A stretch of DNA of 64,000 bases from Pseudomonas sp. BMS12 (lineage in GTDB: Bacteria > Pseudomonadota > Gammaproteobacteria > Pseudomonadales > Pseudomonadaceae), in contig NZ_LSOF01000013.1 of assembly GCF_001592875.1 (NCBI RefSeq), positions 1-64,000 on the forward strand, given 5' to 3'. The notes beneath the pieces are model-generated. The model was given only the letters and a program-made list of their open reading frames with translations. It ran no database searches and was not told where the DNA came from. The translations under genes were made by a program, and so were the position numbers. Below, in pieces: positions 41,047 to 49,460 of the stretch. Position 1 is the stretch's first letter, and each line of letters starts with the position of its first letter.

Positions 41047-41315
41047 TAGGGTCTGTTCCCGGTTTTTTGTGGGCCGCGTTGCCGCGTCAAATGGCGCCAG
41101 GCTAGGCGTGGGACGCAGGCAATGGTCGCCCCCTTGGCAAGTCCCGCAACAACGCATGGCGCCATTTGCCGCGCAACCCGAAGGGCCGGGCCAGTTTTTG
41201 CGCGGTGCTGCGTTATTCGTCGTTCATTTGGAATAACCAAACCTCTCTCCTCATGCCTTGCTCCGCGCAAAAACTGGCTCCGGCGCGGCCTACAAAAAAC
41301 CGGGAACAGACCCTA
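41047..41315. mobile_element. MITE-like inverted-repeat element at a TA site
   Basis: A 265-bp element (41049-41313) is flanked by TA on both sides (41047-41048, 41314-41315). The terminal repeats are identical over GGGTCTGTTCCCGGTTTTTT plus two more bases, and continue imperfectly through GGCCGCG. Inside are two further inverted repeats: CAAATGGCGCCA (41088-41099) with TGGCGCCATTTG (41157-41168), and CCAGTTTTTGCGCGG (41191-41205) with CCGCGCAAAAACTGG (41263-41277). No transposase ORF fits. The TA target fits an IS630/Tc1-mariner-type mobiliser. On the minus strand the right-hand TA plus the element's first G form the TAG stop of the ATPase gene. Confidence 0.9.
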
Positions 41316-42038
41316 TGCCTCCACCGGCTTGCTGGCGCGATTCAGTTCGGCCAGCGACACGCTGCGGTCGAACAGCGGAGCCAGGCTCTGGTCATGGCTG
41401 ACGAACAGCAGGCTGGAACCGGCCGCGCGGCATTCGGCGAACAGCAGCTGCAGGAAGGCCTCGCGGGCGTCGTAGTCGAGCGCCGAGGTTGGCTCGTCGG
41501 CGATCACCAGTTCCGGCTGGCCGATCAACGCGCGGGCGGCGGCCACCCGCTGCTGCTGGCCGATGGACAGGCTGTCGGCGCGGCGCTCAAGGAGCTCGGC
41601 CTTCAGGCCCAGGTGTTGCAACAGGTGCACGGCAGCGCCGTCGACGCTGCCGTGGCGCTCGCTGGCGCGGTGGGCCCTGCTCTTGGAGAAACGGCAGGGC
41701 AGTTCGACGTTCTCGCGTACCGAGAGGAACGGCAGCAGGTTGAACTGCTGGAAGATGTAGCCGGTGTGGTCGACACGAAAGCGATCACGGGCGCCGGACG
41801 ACATCTGCGAAAGTTCCTGGCCGAGCAGCTTGAGGCTGCCGCGGCCGGGCTTCTGCACGCCGCCGAGCAGGCCGAGCAGGGTAGTCTTGCCGCTGCCGCT
41901 GGGGCCTTTCAGGAACAGGCTCTCGCCGCGTTGCAGCGTGAAGGTCGGGATATCCAGCAGCTCGGCCTGGCCGGGCCAGGCGAAGCCGAGGTCGGAAAGT
42001 TCGATCAGCGCTTGGGGCATGGGCGAGGCGCGAGTCAT
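41313..42038 (-). CDS. ABC transporter ATP-binding protein of the zinc operon
   Basis: A 241-residue LolD/MacB-type ATPase. Walker A GPSGSGKT at 45-52, the Q-loop in YIFQQFN near 94-100, a variant signature LSIGQQQR at 157-164 (usual LSGGQQQR) and Walker B LVIADE at 177-182, H-loop in FVSHD. It powers the MacB-like permease. ATG 42038 is used; a second ATG six codons in lacks a ribosome binding site. Its stop is TAG made by the junction with a mobile element; the ancestral stop was TAA. Confidence 0.92.
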   Translation of the reverse strand: MTRASPMPQALIELSDLGFAWPGQAELLDIPTFTLQRGESLFLKGPSGSGKTTLLGLLGGVQKPGRGSLKLLGQELSQMSSGARDRFRVDHTGYIFQQFNLLPFLSVRENVELPCRFSKSRAHRASERHGSVDGAAVHLLQHLGLKAELLERRADSLSIGQQQRVAAARALIGQPELVIADEPTSALDYDAREAFLQLLFAECRAAGSSLLFVSHDQSLAPLFDRSVSLAELNRASKPVEA

Positions 42039-42100
42039 GGAGGGTCCAACAGCTTAATGGAGTTTGGCGGGCATGATGTACTCGCCGAAGAGGGGCTGAA

Positions 42101-42709
<609 letters not shown>

Positions 42710-42739
42710 GGTGAGAGGGCTCCGATGATGAATTGTTAG

Positions 42740-42752
42740 GTTATGTTGTAAC
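42740..42752 (-). promoter_or_regulatory. Candidate Zur box of the zinc operon
   Basis: GTTATGTTGTAAC matches the gammaproteobacterial Zur core GTTATANTATAAC at ten of twelve fixed positions and is partly palindromic. It is 31 bases before the DUF2796 start codon, a repressor position. Confidence 0.55.
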
Positions 42753-42823
42753 GCTTAATCGGCGCGATTGGCCAGCCTCGCCATGCGTGGCAGCATGACG
42801 GGCAGATATTCGGGAGTGCTGCA

Positions 42824-43168
42824 ATGTTGAGAATCAAGGGCCGAGTCGGCGACTGGCCGGTGGACCTGACGGTGGAAATGGACGCCGAAGACTGGGCACA
42901 GCTGGCGGCGCATCTGCCACCTGCGGCGCCCTCGGCACCGGCTCAGGCTGCTTCGGCGGGCAATCCGGCGGACGGCCTGTGGCCGTTGGCGCTGGAGCTG
43001 CTGCAACGCGCCGGCAGCATGGATGGACCGCAGTTGCTTGGCGAACTTTCGGCCCTGGCCGGCGGCGACGTGGCGGGCAAGCGCCTGCTGGTGCGTCTGC
43101 GCCATTGCCCCCAGGTTCAGGTGGAAAGCGGTACCGAAGCGCCGCTGTATCGCTGGATCGGCGTCTAG
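42824..43168 (+). CDS. Conserved small protein of unknown function
   Basis: A 114-residue soluble protein, MLRIKGRVGDWPVDLTVEMDAED, with an Ala/Pro/Ser linker at about 32-48 between an N-terminal beta-type segment and a C-terminal helical part (LLGELSALAGGDVAGKRLLVRL). No signal peptide or catalytic motif. A GGGAG precedes the ATG. It is divergent from the zinc operon and shares 114 bases of intergenic DNA with it. I do not recognise a named family. Confidence 0.65.
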   Translation: MLRIKGRVGDWPVDLTVEMDAEDWAQLAAHLPPAAPSAPAQAASAGNPADGLWPLALELLQRAGSMDGPQLLGELSALAGGDVAGKRLLVRLRHCPQVQVESGTEAPLYRWIGV

Positions 43169-43243
43169 TCTGCCCGGCGACCTTCACGTTTTTTTCAGGC
43201 TGGCTTGACCGGTTTTTCACCCGCTCACCCCTAAGGTGCTGAG

Positions 43244-43266
43244 CGCCAGGGTGTATCGCCCTGGCG
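43244..43266 (+). other. Hairpin upstream of the DUF347-type gene
   Basis: A perfect 8-bp stem CGCCAGGG (43244-43251) / CCCTGGCG (43259-43266) with a seven-base loop, 25 bases before the ATG. No T tract follows, so it is more likely a leader structure than a terminator. Confidence 0.4.
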
Positions 43267-43291
43267 ACTTCCATCTCATGGGGTTGCCTGC

Positions 43292-44041
43292 ATGAACAAA
43301 CTGCCTCAAATCACCCTGGCCTTCTGGGTGATGAAGATCTGCGCCACGACGCTGGGCGAGACCGCCGGTGATCTGCTGTCGATGACGCTGAACGTCGGCT
43401 ATGCGCTGAGTTCGCTGATTCTGATCGGCCTGTTCTTCGCGTCGCTGGTAGGCCAGCTGCGGAGCGAGCGCTACCACCCCGCGCTGTACTGGACGGTGAT
43501 CCTGACCACCAGCACCGCCGGTACGACCATGTCCGACTTCATGGATCGCAGCCTCGGGCTGGGTTATGCCAGCGGCTCCGCACTGCTGGTCTCGTTGTTG
43601 CTGCTGGTGCTGGCGGCGTGGCGCATGAGCGAGAAGTCGCTGGCGGCGGACCATATCAACAGCCGGCGTGTCGAGCTGTTCTATTGGGGCGCCATCCTGG
43701 TTTCCAACACGCTGGGAACTGCGCTGGGCGATTACCTGGCGGATGACTCGGGACTGGGGTTTGCCGGAGGCGCCTTGCTGATCGGCGGGCTGATCGCCGC
43801 GGTGGCTCTGGCCTATCGCTTCACCCGTGTTTCGCACGTCGCGCTGTTCTGGCTGGCTTTTGTGCTGACCCGACCGTTTGGCGCCACCGTTGGCGACCTG
43901 CTGACCAAGTCGCACGCCCAGGGCGGCCTGGAGCTGGGCACCATCGGTGCGTCTGCCGTGCTCGGCGCGCTGCTGATCGTCCTGGTCGCGCAGGCCGCAC
44001 GCAATCAGCGGCGCGAGTTGCTGGTCGGCGAAGCCGGCTAG
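43292..44041 (+). CDS. DUF347 repeat membrane protein (COG4705 type)
   Basis: A 249-residue inner-membrane protein with about eight hydrophobic segments in four repeats. Each repeat carries a related polar motif: TTLGETAGDLLS, TSTAGTTMSDFMDRSLGLG, NTLGTALGDYLADDSGLG and TRPFGATVGDLLTKS. The regularly placed Thr, Gly and Asp residues within membrane segments suggest a transport path for a small ion or solute, but no substrate is known for the family. It stands alone after a hairpin leader. I checked for a yybP-ykoY manganese riboswitch upstream and did not see one. Confidence 0.8.
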   Translation: MNKLPQITLAFWVMKICATTLGETAGDLLSMTLNVGYALSSLILIGLFFASLVGQLRSERYHPALYWTVILTTSTAGTTMSDFMDRSLGLGYASGSALLVSLLLLVLAAWRMSEKSLAADHINSRRVELFYWGAILVSNTLGTALGDYLADDSGLGFAGGALLIGGLIAAVALAYRFTRVSHVALFWLAFVLTRPFGATVGDLLTKSHAQGGLELGTIGASAVLGALLIVLVAQAARNQRRELLVGEAG

Positions 44042-44057
44042 GCCTGTAGCGGGGCGC

Positions 44058-44495
44058 TCAGCCGGCCTGGTTGATCGTCACCCCCGGAGCGCCGCGCTCC
44101 AGCTGGGCGCGGATGGCGTCGGGGATGCTGCATTTGGTGAAGGCCTGCGCGTCGACCATCACATAGGTGACTTCGGCGCGGGCGATCGGGGCCTGGTCGG
44201 CCTGGCGGCGGATGTCCACTTCCAGGGCGAACGAGCTGTTGCCCAGGCGCAGCGTGCGCACCTCCAGTTGCAACACATCATCGAAGCGCGCCGGCGCGCT
44301 CCAGTCCGTGACCATGCGTACCACCTGACTGTCCAGGCCCTGCTCCAGCAAGGCCTGGTAGCTGCCGCACACGGCGCGGTAGAACTCGGTGGCGGCCACA
44401 TCCACGTAGTCGCCATAGCGCGCGTTGAACACCACCTGCTGGGCGTCGCACTCGCCGTAGCGCACCCGCAGCAGCAGGCGGAACGGTTGGGTCAT
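44058..44495 (-). CDS. Acyl-CoA thioesterase, hotdog fold
   Basis: A 145-residue 4-hydroxybenzoyl-CoA thioesterase-type enzyme. RVRYGECDAQQVVFNARYGDYVD near the N-terminus carries the conserved Asp and Asn of the group. It hydrolyses an acyl-CoA to acid and CoA; substrate unknown. The open frame runs upstream to 44612, but ATG 44495 gives the conserved MTQPFRLLLRVRYGE. It converges on the DUF347-type gene, and about 150 bases separate it from the CnoX gene upstream. Confidence 0.85.
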   Translation of the reverse strand: MTQPFRLLLRVRYGECDAQQVVFNARYGDYVDVAATEFYRAVCGSYQALLEQGLDSQVVRMVTDWSAPARFDDVLQLEVRTLRLGNSSFALEVDIRRQADQAPIARAEVTYVMVDAQAFTKCSIPDAIRAQLERGAPGVTINQAG

Positions 44496-44644
44496 ATCAA
44501 GGCCTTTGCGATTTTCTGAATTAGAGCCAGACAAGGCGAAAACGGCCGAGGGCGCGGAGTTTACGGGCTGTGAATGAGCAGCCCGAGACGCCGTGTCCCG
44601 GGCCGTTTTCAACGCAGTATGGCCGACAGTCAGGAGATCGTTGC

Positions 44645-45517
44645 TCAGTAGATCGCCTGGTACAGCTTACGGCGGTAGGTGGTGACCAGCGGATGGTCGC
44701 CGCCGAGCAGATCGAACACCTGCAGCAGGGTCTTGTGCGGCAGGCCTTCGGCGTAGCTGCGGTTGCGCACGAACAGGCGCAGCAGGCCGTCCAGCGCCGC
44801 CTCGTACTGCTGGCGTGCCAGTTGCTGGATGGCCAGCTGGTAGGCCGCCTCGTCGTCTTCCGGGTTCTGCGCCAGGCGGGTCTTCAGCTCGGCGCCGTCC
44901 GGCAGGTCGGCGGCCTGGCGCAGGAAGGTCAGCTGCGCCTTGGCGCCCGCTAGGGCCTGCTTGTGCTCGTCGCCCTTGACCGCGCCGAGCACGACTTCGG
45001 CCTCGCCCAGCTCGCCACGCTCGGCCAGGCAGCGGGCGTAGAGAATCAGCGCCGCGCCGTTCTCGTTGTTTTCGCCGAGGATCTGCTTGAGCAGGTTCTC
45101 GGCGTCACCGATACGGCCCTCGGCGAACAGCGCTTGTGCCGCCTCCATGGGGTCGGCCGCTTGCGGGGCCGGTTCGGCGACATGCGGCTTGAGCATTTCG
45201 CGCACGGCCGACTCCGGCTGGGCACCGGCGAAGCCGTCCACCGGCTGGCCATCCTTGAACAGCACCACGGTGGGCAGGCTGCGGATGCCGAAACGCTGCA
45301 CGATCTCGTGCTCGGCGTCGCAGTCGACCTTGGCCAGCAGCAGCTCGCCGCGGTATTCCTCGGCGATCTTCGCCAGCATCGGCATCAGCGCCTTGCACGG
45401 CGCGCACCATTCGGCCCAGAAGTCCACCAGCACCGGCTTGTGGAAGGAATTCTCGATCACCAGTTGCTCGAAGCTGGCGGCGCCGGAGACGTCGAAGATG
45501 TAAGGGGTATCGCTCAT
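44645..45517 (-). CDS. cnoX: Thioredoxin-TPR chaperone CnoX (YbbN)
   Basis: A 290-residue protein: thioredoxin domain (about 5-110) with an intact W37-C-A-P-C41 active site, then tetratricopeptide repeats (about 120-290). CnoX holds proteins under oxidative (hypochlorous) stress and cooperates with GroEL. E. coli CnoX has lost the full CxxC; this one keeps it, so it should also have thioredoxin activity. On the minus strand a TATAGT (45573-45568) could be its -10. It follows the methyltransferase gene by 108 bases. Confidence 0.9.
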   Translation of the reverse strand: MSDTPYIFDVSGAASFEQLVIENSFHKPVLVDFWAEWCAPCKALMPMLAKIAEEYRGELLLAKVDCDAEHEIVQRFGIRSLPTVVLFKDGQPVDGFAGAQPESAVREMLKPHVAEPAPQAADPMEAAQALFAEGRIGDAENLLKQILGENNENGAALILYARCLAERGELGEAEVVLGAVKGDEHKQALAGAKAQLTFLRQAADLPDGAELKTRLAQNPEDDEAAYQLAIQQLARQQYEAALDGLLRLFVRNRSYAEGLPHKTLLQVFDLLGGDHPLVTTYRRKLYQAIY

Positions 45518-45625
45518 GGCAATTCTCGGTTGGCGGCCCGCTGCGCGGGCCGAGGAACAGTGATGCGACTATAAATGCGGGCGCGGCCTGGCGGATACAA
45601 GTTGTCGGCAGGCTGCCCTGGCACG

Positions 45626-46282
45626 TCAGTCGCGCTGGGCGTGATACAGGCTGACATGGCGAAACTCCGCCGGCTCGGCCAGGTCCGGCCAGGTGCAGGC
45701 GTCCAGTATGCCCAGACGCTGGTAGAGCGGGTGCTGGAAATCCTTGACCCGCGAGTCGGCCACCAGCGCCTCGCGGCCACGGCTGAGGAAGTGGTCGAGC
45801 AGCGGCAGGTTGGCGCGGTCGTAGAGCACGTCGGCGACGATGATCAGGTCGAAGCGATCCTCCTCGGCGAAGAAGTCCGGCGAGTAGCTCAGCTCCACAC
45901 CGTTCAGCGCGGCGTTGGCCCGGCACGACTCGATGGCCACCGGGTCGAGGTCGCAGGCCACCACCTCCAGGGCTCCGGCCTTGGCCGCGGCAATGGCGGC
46001 CACGCCGGAGCCTGCGCCGAAGTCCAGTACGCGCTTGCCGCGCACCCACTCGGGCTTGTCCGCCAGCCAGCGCGCCAGCGCCAGGCCGCTGGCCCAGCAG
46101 AAGCTCCAGTAGGGCGGTTCCTCGAGGATGCGCCGGGTTTCTTCCGGGCTGAAGCAGCGGTCCATGTTACTCGGGTCGACCAGCCACAGGCGGATATCGG
46201 TGCCGGGCAGGGTTTCGGCGCTCAGGCGAGCGTCGCCGAGCAGCTGTTGCAGGGCAGTTTGTAGCGACTGGGGCGGGTTCAT
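45626..46282 (-). CDS. Class I SAM-dependent methyltransferase (ETFB-KMT/METTL20-like)
   Basis: A 218-residue methyltransferase. The SAM motif I is [16 protein letters not shown], motif [10 protein letters not shown], and the post-motif DVLYD is a DxxY element typical of the seven-beta-strand protein-lysine methyltransferases (family 16). [18 protein letters not shown] is the family's N-terminal signature. Bacterial members methylate proteins such as the electron-transfer flavoprotein beta subunit; the target here is inferred only by family. Its ATG overlaps the stop of the lipoprotein gene by four bases. Confidence 0.85.
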   Translation of the reverse strand: MNPPQSLQTALQQLLGDARLSAETLPGTDIRLWLVDPSNMDRCFSPEETRRILEEPPYWSFCWASGLALARWLADKPEWVRGKRVLDFGAGSGVAAIAAAKAGALEVVACDLDPVAIESCRANAALNGVELSYSPDFFAEEDRFDLIIVADVLYDRANLPLLDHFLSRGREALVADSRVKDFQHPLYQRLGILDACTWPDLAEPAEFRHVSLYHAQRD

Positions 46283-46734
46283 GGCGCGCTCACCAGGGGC
46301 AGGGCACCGAAGTCGCGGCTGTCGGCCTGGGTGACCAGACGCGGCGGCAGGCGCAGGATCAGGCGCCCGGACTGGCTGATGCGCGCGCGCAGTTCGACGC
46401 GGGCGCCGGTCGGGAAGTACTGCGGGTTGAACGGCAGGCGAAACGGCAGCGCCTGGCCGGTGCCCTCCAGCCTCAGGCTGCCGAGCAGTTGCTGTGGACG
46501 GTCGCGCTCGTCCACCACCAGCAGGGCCAGCTCCACCTCGCTGCCGGCCGGCGGCGTCAGCAGGCTGCCGCGCAGCTCGCGCATATGGGCCGGCAGGCCA
46601 GGCTCGGCCGCAACCACAGGCGTCGTTACCGGCGCTGGCTTGGCTGGCGCCGCGGGGGCGGCAGGTTGCGGGGCTTCACTGGCGCAGGCGGCCAGCAGCA
46701 GGAACAGGCTGATGAAAGCGAGGCGAAGGTACAT
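46279..46734 (-). CDS. YbaY-family lipoprotein
   Basis: A 151-residue lipoprotein: signal [19 protein letters not shown] with lipobox LAAC (C17), an Ala/Pro linker, then a YbaY/pilotin-like domain ([27 protein letters not shown], then [25 protein letters not shown]). Family proteins are outer-membrane or periplasmic lipoproteins of unclear function. The frame runs to 47139 over nrdR; ATG 46734 begins the signal sequence. Coupled to the methyltransferase gene and divergent from nrdR. Confidence 0.85.
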   Translation of the reverse strand: MYLRLAFISLFLLLAACASEAPQPAAPAAPAKPAPVTTPVVAAEPGLPAHMRELRGSLLTPPAGSEVELALLVVDERDRPQQLLGSLRLEGTGQALPFRLPFNPQYFPTGARVELRARISQSGRLILRLPPRLVTQADSRDFGALPLVSAP

Positions 46735-46869
46735 GGCGGCATCCGATGCGGCGGTGTATCTGCAATAGCGCAAAAATGGCGCGCCTGTATACCGCAAAGC
46801 CCTTGGCTTGTCTTTCTGCCATGTGCTTGCGCTACCATGAGCCACCATCTCACCGGGCCCTCTATCTCC

Positions 46870-47334
46870 ATGCATTGTCCGTTCTGCTCCACTCACGACA
46901 CCAAGGTCATCGATTCCCGCCTGGTCGCCGAGGGCGAGCAGGTGCGCCGGCGCCGCGAATGCGTGGCCTGTGGCGAGCGCTTCACCACCTTCGAGACTGC
47001 CGAACTGGTCATGCCACGCCTGATCAAGCAGGACGGCAGCCGCCAGCCCTTCGACGAGGACAAGCTGCGCGCCGGCATGCAGCGTGCGCTGGAGAAGCGC
47101 CCGGTCAGCGTCGAACGCCTGGAAGAGGCCATCGCCCACATCAAGCAGAAGCTGCGCGCCACCGGCGAGCGCGAGATCAAGTCGCTGGTGCTCGGCGAGC
47201 TGGTGATGACCGAGCTGCAGAAGCTCGACGAGGTCGCCTATATCCGTTTCGCCTCGGTGTACCGGCGCTTCCAGGACCTCAACGAGTTCCGCGAGGAAAT
47301 CGAGCGCCTGGCCCGCGAGCCGTCGAAAGCATGA
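46870..47334 (+). CDS. nrdR: Transcriptional repressor NrdR
   Basis: A 154-residue repressor of ribonucleotide reductase genes. A zinc ribbon is formed by C3, C6, C31 and C34 (CPFC, CVAC), and the ATP-cone domain (about 49-139) senses ATP/dATP. The upstream frame extends to 46489, but ATG 46870 gives the family start MHCPFC. The stop overlaps the ribD ATG (ATGA), the conserved nrdR-ribD pairing of gammaproteobacteria. Confidence 0.97.
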   Translation: MHCPFCSTHDTKVIDSRLVAEGEQVRRRRECVACGERFTTFETAELVMPRLIKQDGSRQPFDEDKLRAGMQRALEKRPVSVERLEEAIAHIKQKLRATGEREIKSLVLGELVMTELQKLDEVAYIRFASVYRRFQDLNEFREEIERLAREPSKA

Positions 47335-48443
47335 GTGCCCCCGACCAGCAATACATGGCGCGCGCGCTGGAGCTGGCGCGCAAGGGGCTGTATTCCACCC
47401 ACCCCAATCCGCGGGTCGGCTGCGTCATCGTCCGTGACGGCAAGGTGGTCGGCGAGGGCTGGCACGCCAAGGCCGGCGAGCCGCATGCCGAGGTGCACGC
47501 ACTGCGTCAGGCCGGCGAGCTGGCGCGCGGCGCCACCGCCTATGTCACCCTTGAACCCTGCAGCCATCACGGCCGCACCCCGCCCTGCGCCGAGGCGCTG
47601 GTAACGGCCGGCGTGAGCCGGGTAGTGGCGGCCATGCAGGACCCCAATCCGGAAGTCTCCGGCAAGGGCCTGCTGCGCCTGATGGGCGCCGGCATAGCCG
47701 TGCACAGCGGCGTGCTGGAAGCCGAAGCCAGGGCGCTGAATGCCGGTTTCATCAAGCGCATGGAGCAGGGGCTGCCGTTCGTGCGGGTCAAGCTGGCCAT
47801 GAGCCTGGACGGGCGTACCGCCATGGCCAATGGCGAGAGCCAGTGGATCACCGGCCCCGAGGCGCGCGCCGCGGTGCAGCGCCTACGCGCCCGCGCCAGT
47901 GTGATCGTCACCGGCGCCGATACCGTGATGACCGACCAGGCTCGGCTGACCGTGCGGGCCGAGGAACTGGGCCTGAATGCCGAGCTGACCGCCCTGGCCA
48001 TCGACCGTCCGCCACTGCGCGTGCTGGTCGACGGCCGCCTGCGTGTGCCGCTGACCGCGCCGTTCTTCCAATCCGGCCCGGCGCTGGTCGCCACCTGTGC
48101 CGCCGCGGCGGCGCGCGACCGTTTCCTCGAAGATGGCCACGAGCTGCTGGCGGTACCGGGCAGCAATGGCCATGTCGACCTGCGCAAGCTGCTCGCCGAG
48201 CTGGCCAGCCGTGGTGCCAACGAGGTGCTGGTGGAGGCGGGGCCGCGCCTGGCCGGGGCCTTTGCCCGCGCCGGACTGGTCGATGAGTACCAGCTGTTCG
48301 TCGCGCCCAAGTTCCTCGGCTCCAGCGCTCGCCCCCTGCTGGACTGGCCGCTGGCACGCATGGTCGAGGCGCAGGAGCTGGAGATTCGCGAGATGCGTGC
48401 CGTCGGCAACGACTGGCGTATCACCGCCGTGCCAAGGCGTTAG
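47331..48443 (+). CDS. ribD: Bifunctional deaminase/reductase RibD
   Basis: A 370-residue riboflavin enzyme that deaminates and then reduces the pyrimidine made by GTP cyclohydrolase II. The deaminase domain (1-145) has the zinc ligands H52 (PHAEVHA), C77 and C86 ([11 protein letters not shown]). The reductase domain (about 150-365) has [14 protein letters not shown] and [14 protein letters not shown]. Start ATG 47331 overlaps the nrdR stop. It lies upstream of the FMN riboswitch, so it escapes that switch. Confidence 0.98.
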   Translation: MSAPDQQYMARALELARKGLYSTHPNPRVGCVIVRDGKVVGEGWHAKAGEPHAEVHALRQAGELARGATAYVTLEPCSHHGRTPPCAEALVTAGVSRVVAAMQDPNPEVSGKGLLRLMGAGIAVHSGVLEAEARALNAGFIKRMEQGLPFVRVKLAMSLDGRTAMANGESQWITGPEARAAVQRLRARASVIVTGADTVMTDQARLTVRAEELGLNAELTALAIDRPPLRVLVDGRLRVPLTAPFFQSGPALVATCAAAAARDRFLEDGHELLAVPGSNGHVDLRKLLAELASRGANEVLVEAGPRLAGAFARAGLVDEYQLFVAPKFLGSSARPLLDWPLARMVEAQELEIREMRAVGNDWRITAVPRR

Positions 48444-48489
48444 CTGTCGAGGCGTTCGGCGGCTTACATGGCCGTCGCGCGCGACTTTG

Positions 48490-48498
48490 TGGTAAAAA
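48490..48498 (+). promoter_or_regulatory. Extended -10 promoter before the FMN riboswitch
   Basis: TGGTAAAAA is an extended -10 (TG-N-TAAAAA) about 26 bases before the riboswitch. This places a start near 48505 and makes the riboswitch the first element of the transcript. Confidence 0.45.
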
Positions 48499-48523
48499 GA
48501 CGCGCGGCCGCCGAGGTGGCCGC

Positions 48524-48664
48524 AACGTTCTCAGGGCGGGGTGCGATTCCCCACCGGCGGTAATGGCCTCTTGGCCTAGCCCGCGAGCGCCTTTCCACGG
48601 GAAAGGGTCAGCAGACTCGGTGTGATTCCGGGGCCGACGGTATAGTCCGGATAAAGAGAGAGCG
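48524..48664 (+). ncRNA. FMN riboswitch (RFN element)
   Basis: The RFN core is plain: TCTCAGGGCGGGGTGCGATT, CCCCACCGGCGGTAATGGCC, then GTCAGCAGACTCGGTGTGAT, GGGGCCGACGGTATAGTCC and GGATAAAGAGAG. It binds flavin mononucleotide and lowers expression of riboflavin genes. After it lies a GC-rich region (48662-48700) without a clean T tract, then GTTTTTG at 48729-48735, so termination and translational control both remain possible. It stands before riboflavin synthase, ribB, ribH and nusB. Confidence 0.96.
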
Positions 48665-48755
48665 GGATTCCCTTCCGGGGCGCCGTCCGGCTGCGCCCGC
48701 GAAAATCCCTATCGATCGGCATTGCCCTGTTTTTGACCAAAACAGGAGATCATCC

Positions 48756-48803
48756 ATGCTGTTCCGCATCACCTTCCGGGAGGACGCATGTTCACCGGCA
48801 TAA
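48756..48803 (+). CDS. 15-codon upstream ORF overlapping riboflavin synthase start
   Basis: ATG at 48756, seven bases after AGGAG (48744-48748), opens a frame reading MLFRITFREDACSPA and stopping at TAA 48801-48803. It runs across the riboflavin synthase ATG (48788) in another frame and stops 13 bases inside that gene. The Shine-Dalgarno of the synthase (GGGAGG) lies inside it. It could couple translation to the riboswitch state, or be unused. There is no direct proof that it is translated. Confidence 0.5.
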   Translation: MLFRITFREDACSPA

Positions 48804-49450
48804 TCGAATCCATCGGCAGCATTCGCGCCATGACGCCCAAGGGCGGCGACGTGCGCGTCTATGTCGAAACCGGCAAGCTCGATCTGGGCGACGTCAAGCT
48901 GGGCGACAGCATCGCGGTCAACGGCGTGTGCCTGACCGCAGTCGAGCTGCCGGGCGACGGCTTCTGGGCCGACGTCAGCCGCGAGACCCTGGCGCGTACC
49001 GCCTTCATCGATCTGAAGACCGGCAGCAGGGTCAACCTGGAAAAGGCCCTGACCCCGACCACCCGCCTCGGCGGCCACCTGGTCAGCGGGCATGTCGACG
49101 GCGTCGGCGAGATCGTCAAGCGCGAGGACAATGCCCGCGCCATCCAGTTCACCGTGCGCGCACCGCGCGAACTGGCCAAGTACATCGCCCTCAAGGGCTC
49201 GATCACCGTCGACGGCACCAGTCTGACGGTCAATGCCGTCAACGGCGCCGAGTTCGAGCTGACCATCGTGCCGCACACCCTGGTCGAGACCATCATGGCC
49301 GACTACCGGCCGGGTCGCCGGGTCAACCTGGAAGTGGACCTACTGGCGCGTTACCTGGAGCGCCTGCTGCTCGGCGAAAAGGCTGCCGAGCCCAGCGCTT
49401 CCGGCATCAGTGAAAGCTTTCTGGCCGAACACGGCTACCTGAACAAGTGA
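48788..49450 (+). CDS. ribE: Riboflavin synthase (alpha chain; also named ribC)
   Basis: A 220-residue enzyme that dismutates two lumazine molecules into riboflavin. Two similar lumazine-binding domains: the first begins MFTGIIESIGSIRAM with VNGVCLTAVEL, the second contains VSGHVDGVGEIV and VDGTSLTVNAV. Full length. The ATG follows GGGAGGACGC, inside a short overlapping ORF. First complete enzyme gene under the FMN riboswitch. Confidence 0.97.
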   Translation: MFTGIIESIGSIRAMTPKGGDVRVYVETGKLDLGDVKLGDSIAVNGVCLTAVELPGDGFWADVSRETLARTAFIDLKTGSRVNLEKALTPTTRLGGHLVSGHVDGVGEIVKREDNARAIQFTVRAPRELAKYIALKGSITVDGTSLTVNAVNGAEFELTIVPHTLVETIMADYRPGRRVNLEVDLLARYLERLLLGEKAAEPSASGISESFLAEHGYLNK

Positions 49451-49460
49451 GATTGCCAGC

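Noticed and set aside
43169..43291. Manganese (yybP-ykoY) riboswitch before the DUF347-type gene
   Set aside because: Only a single short hairpin is seen; the conserved loops of that riboswitch are missing.
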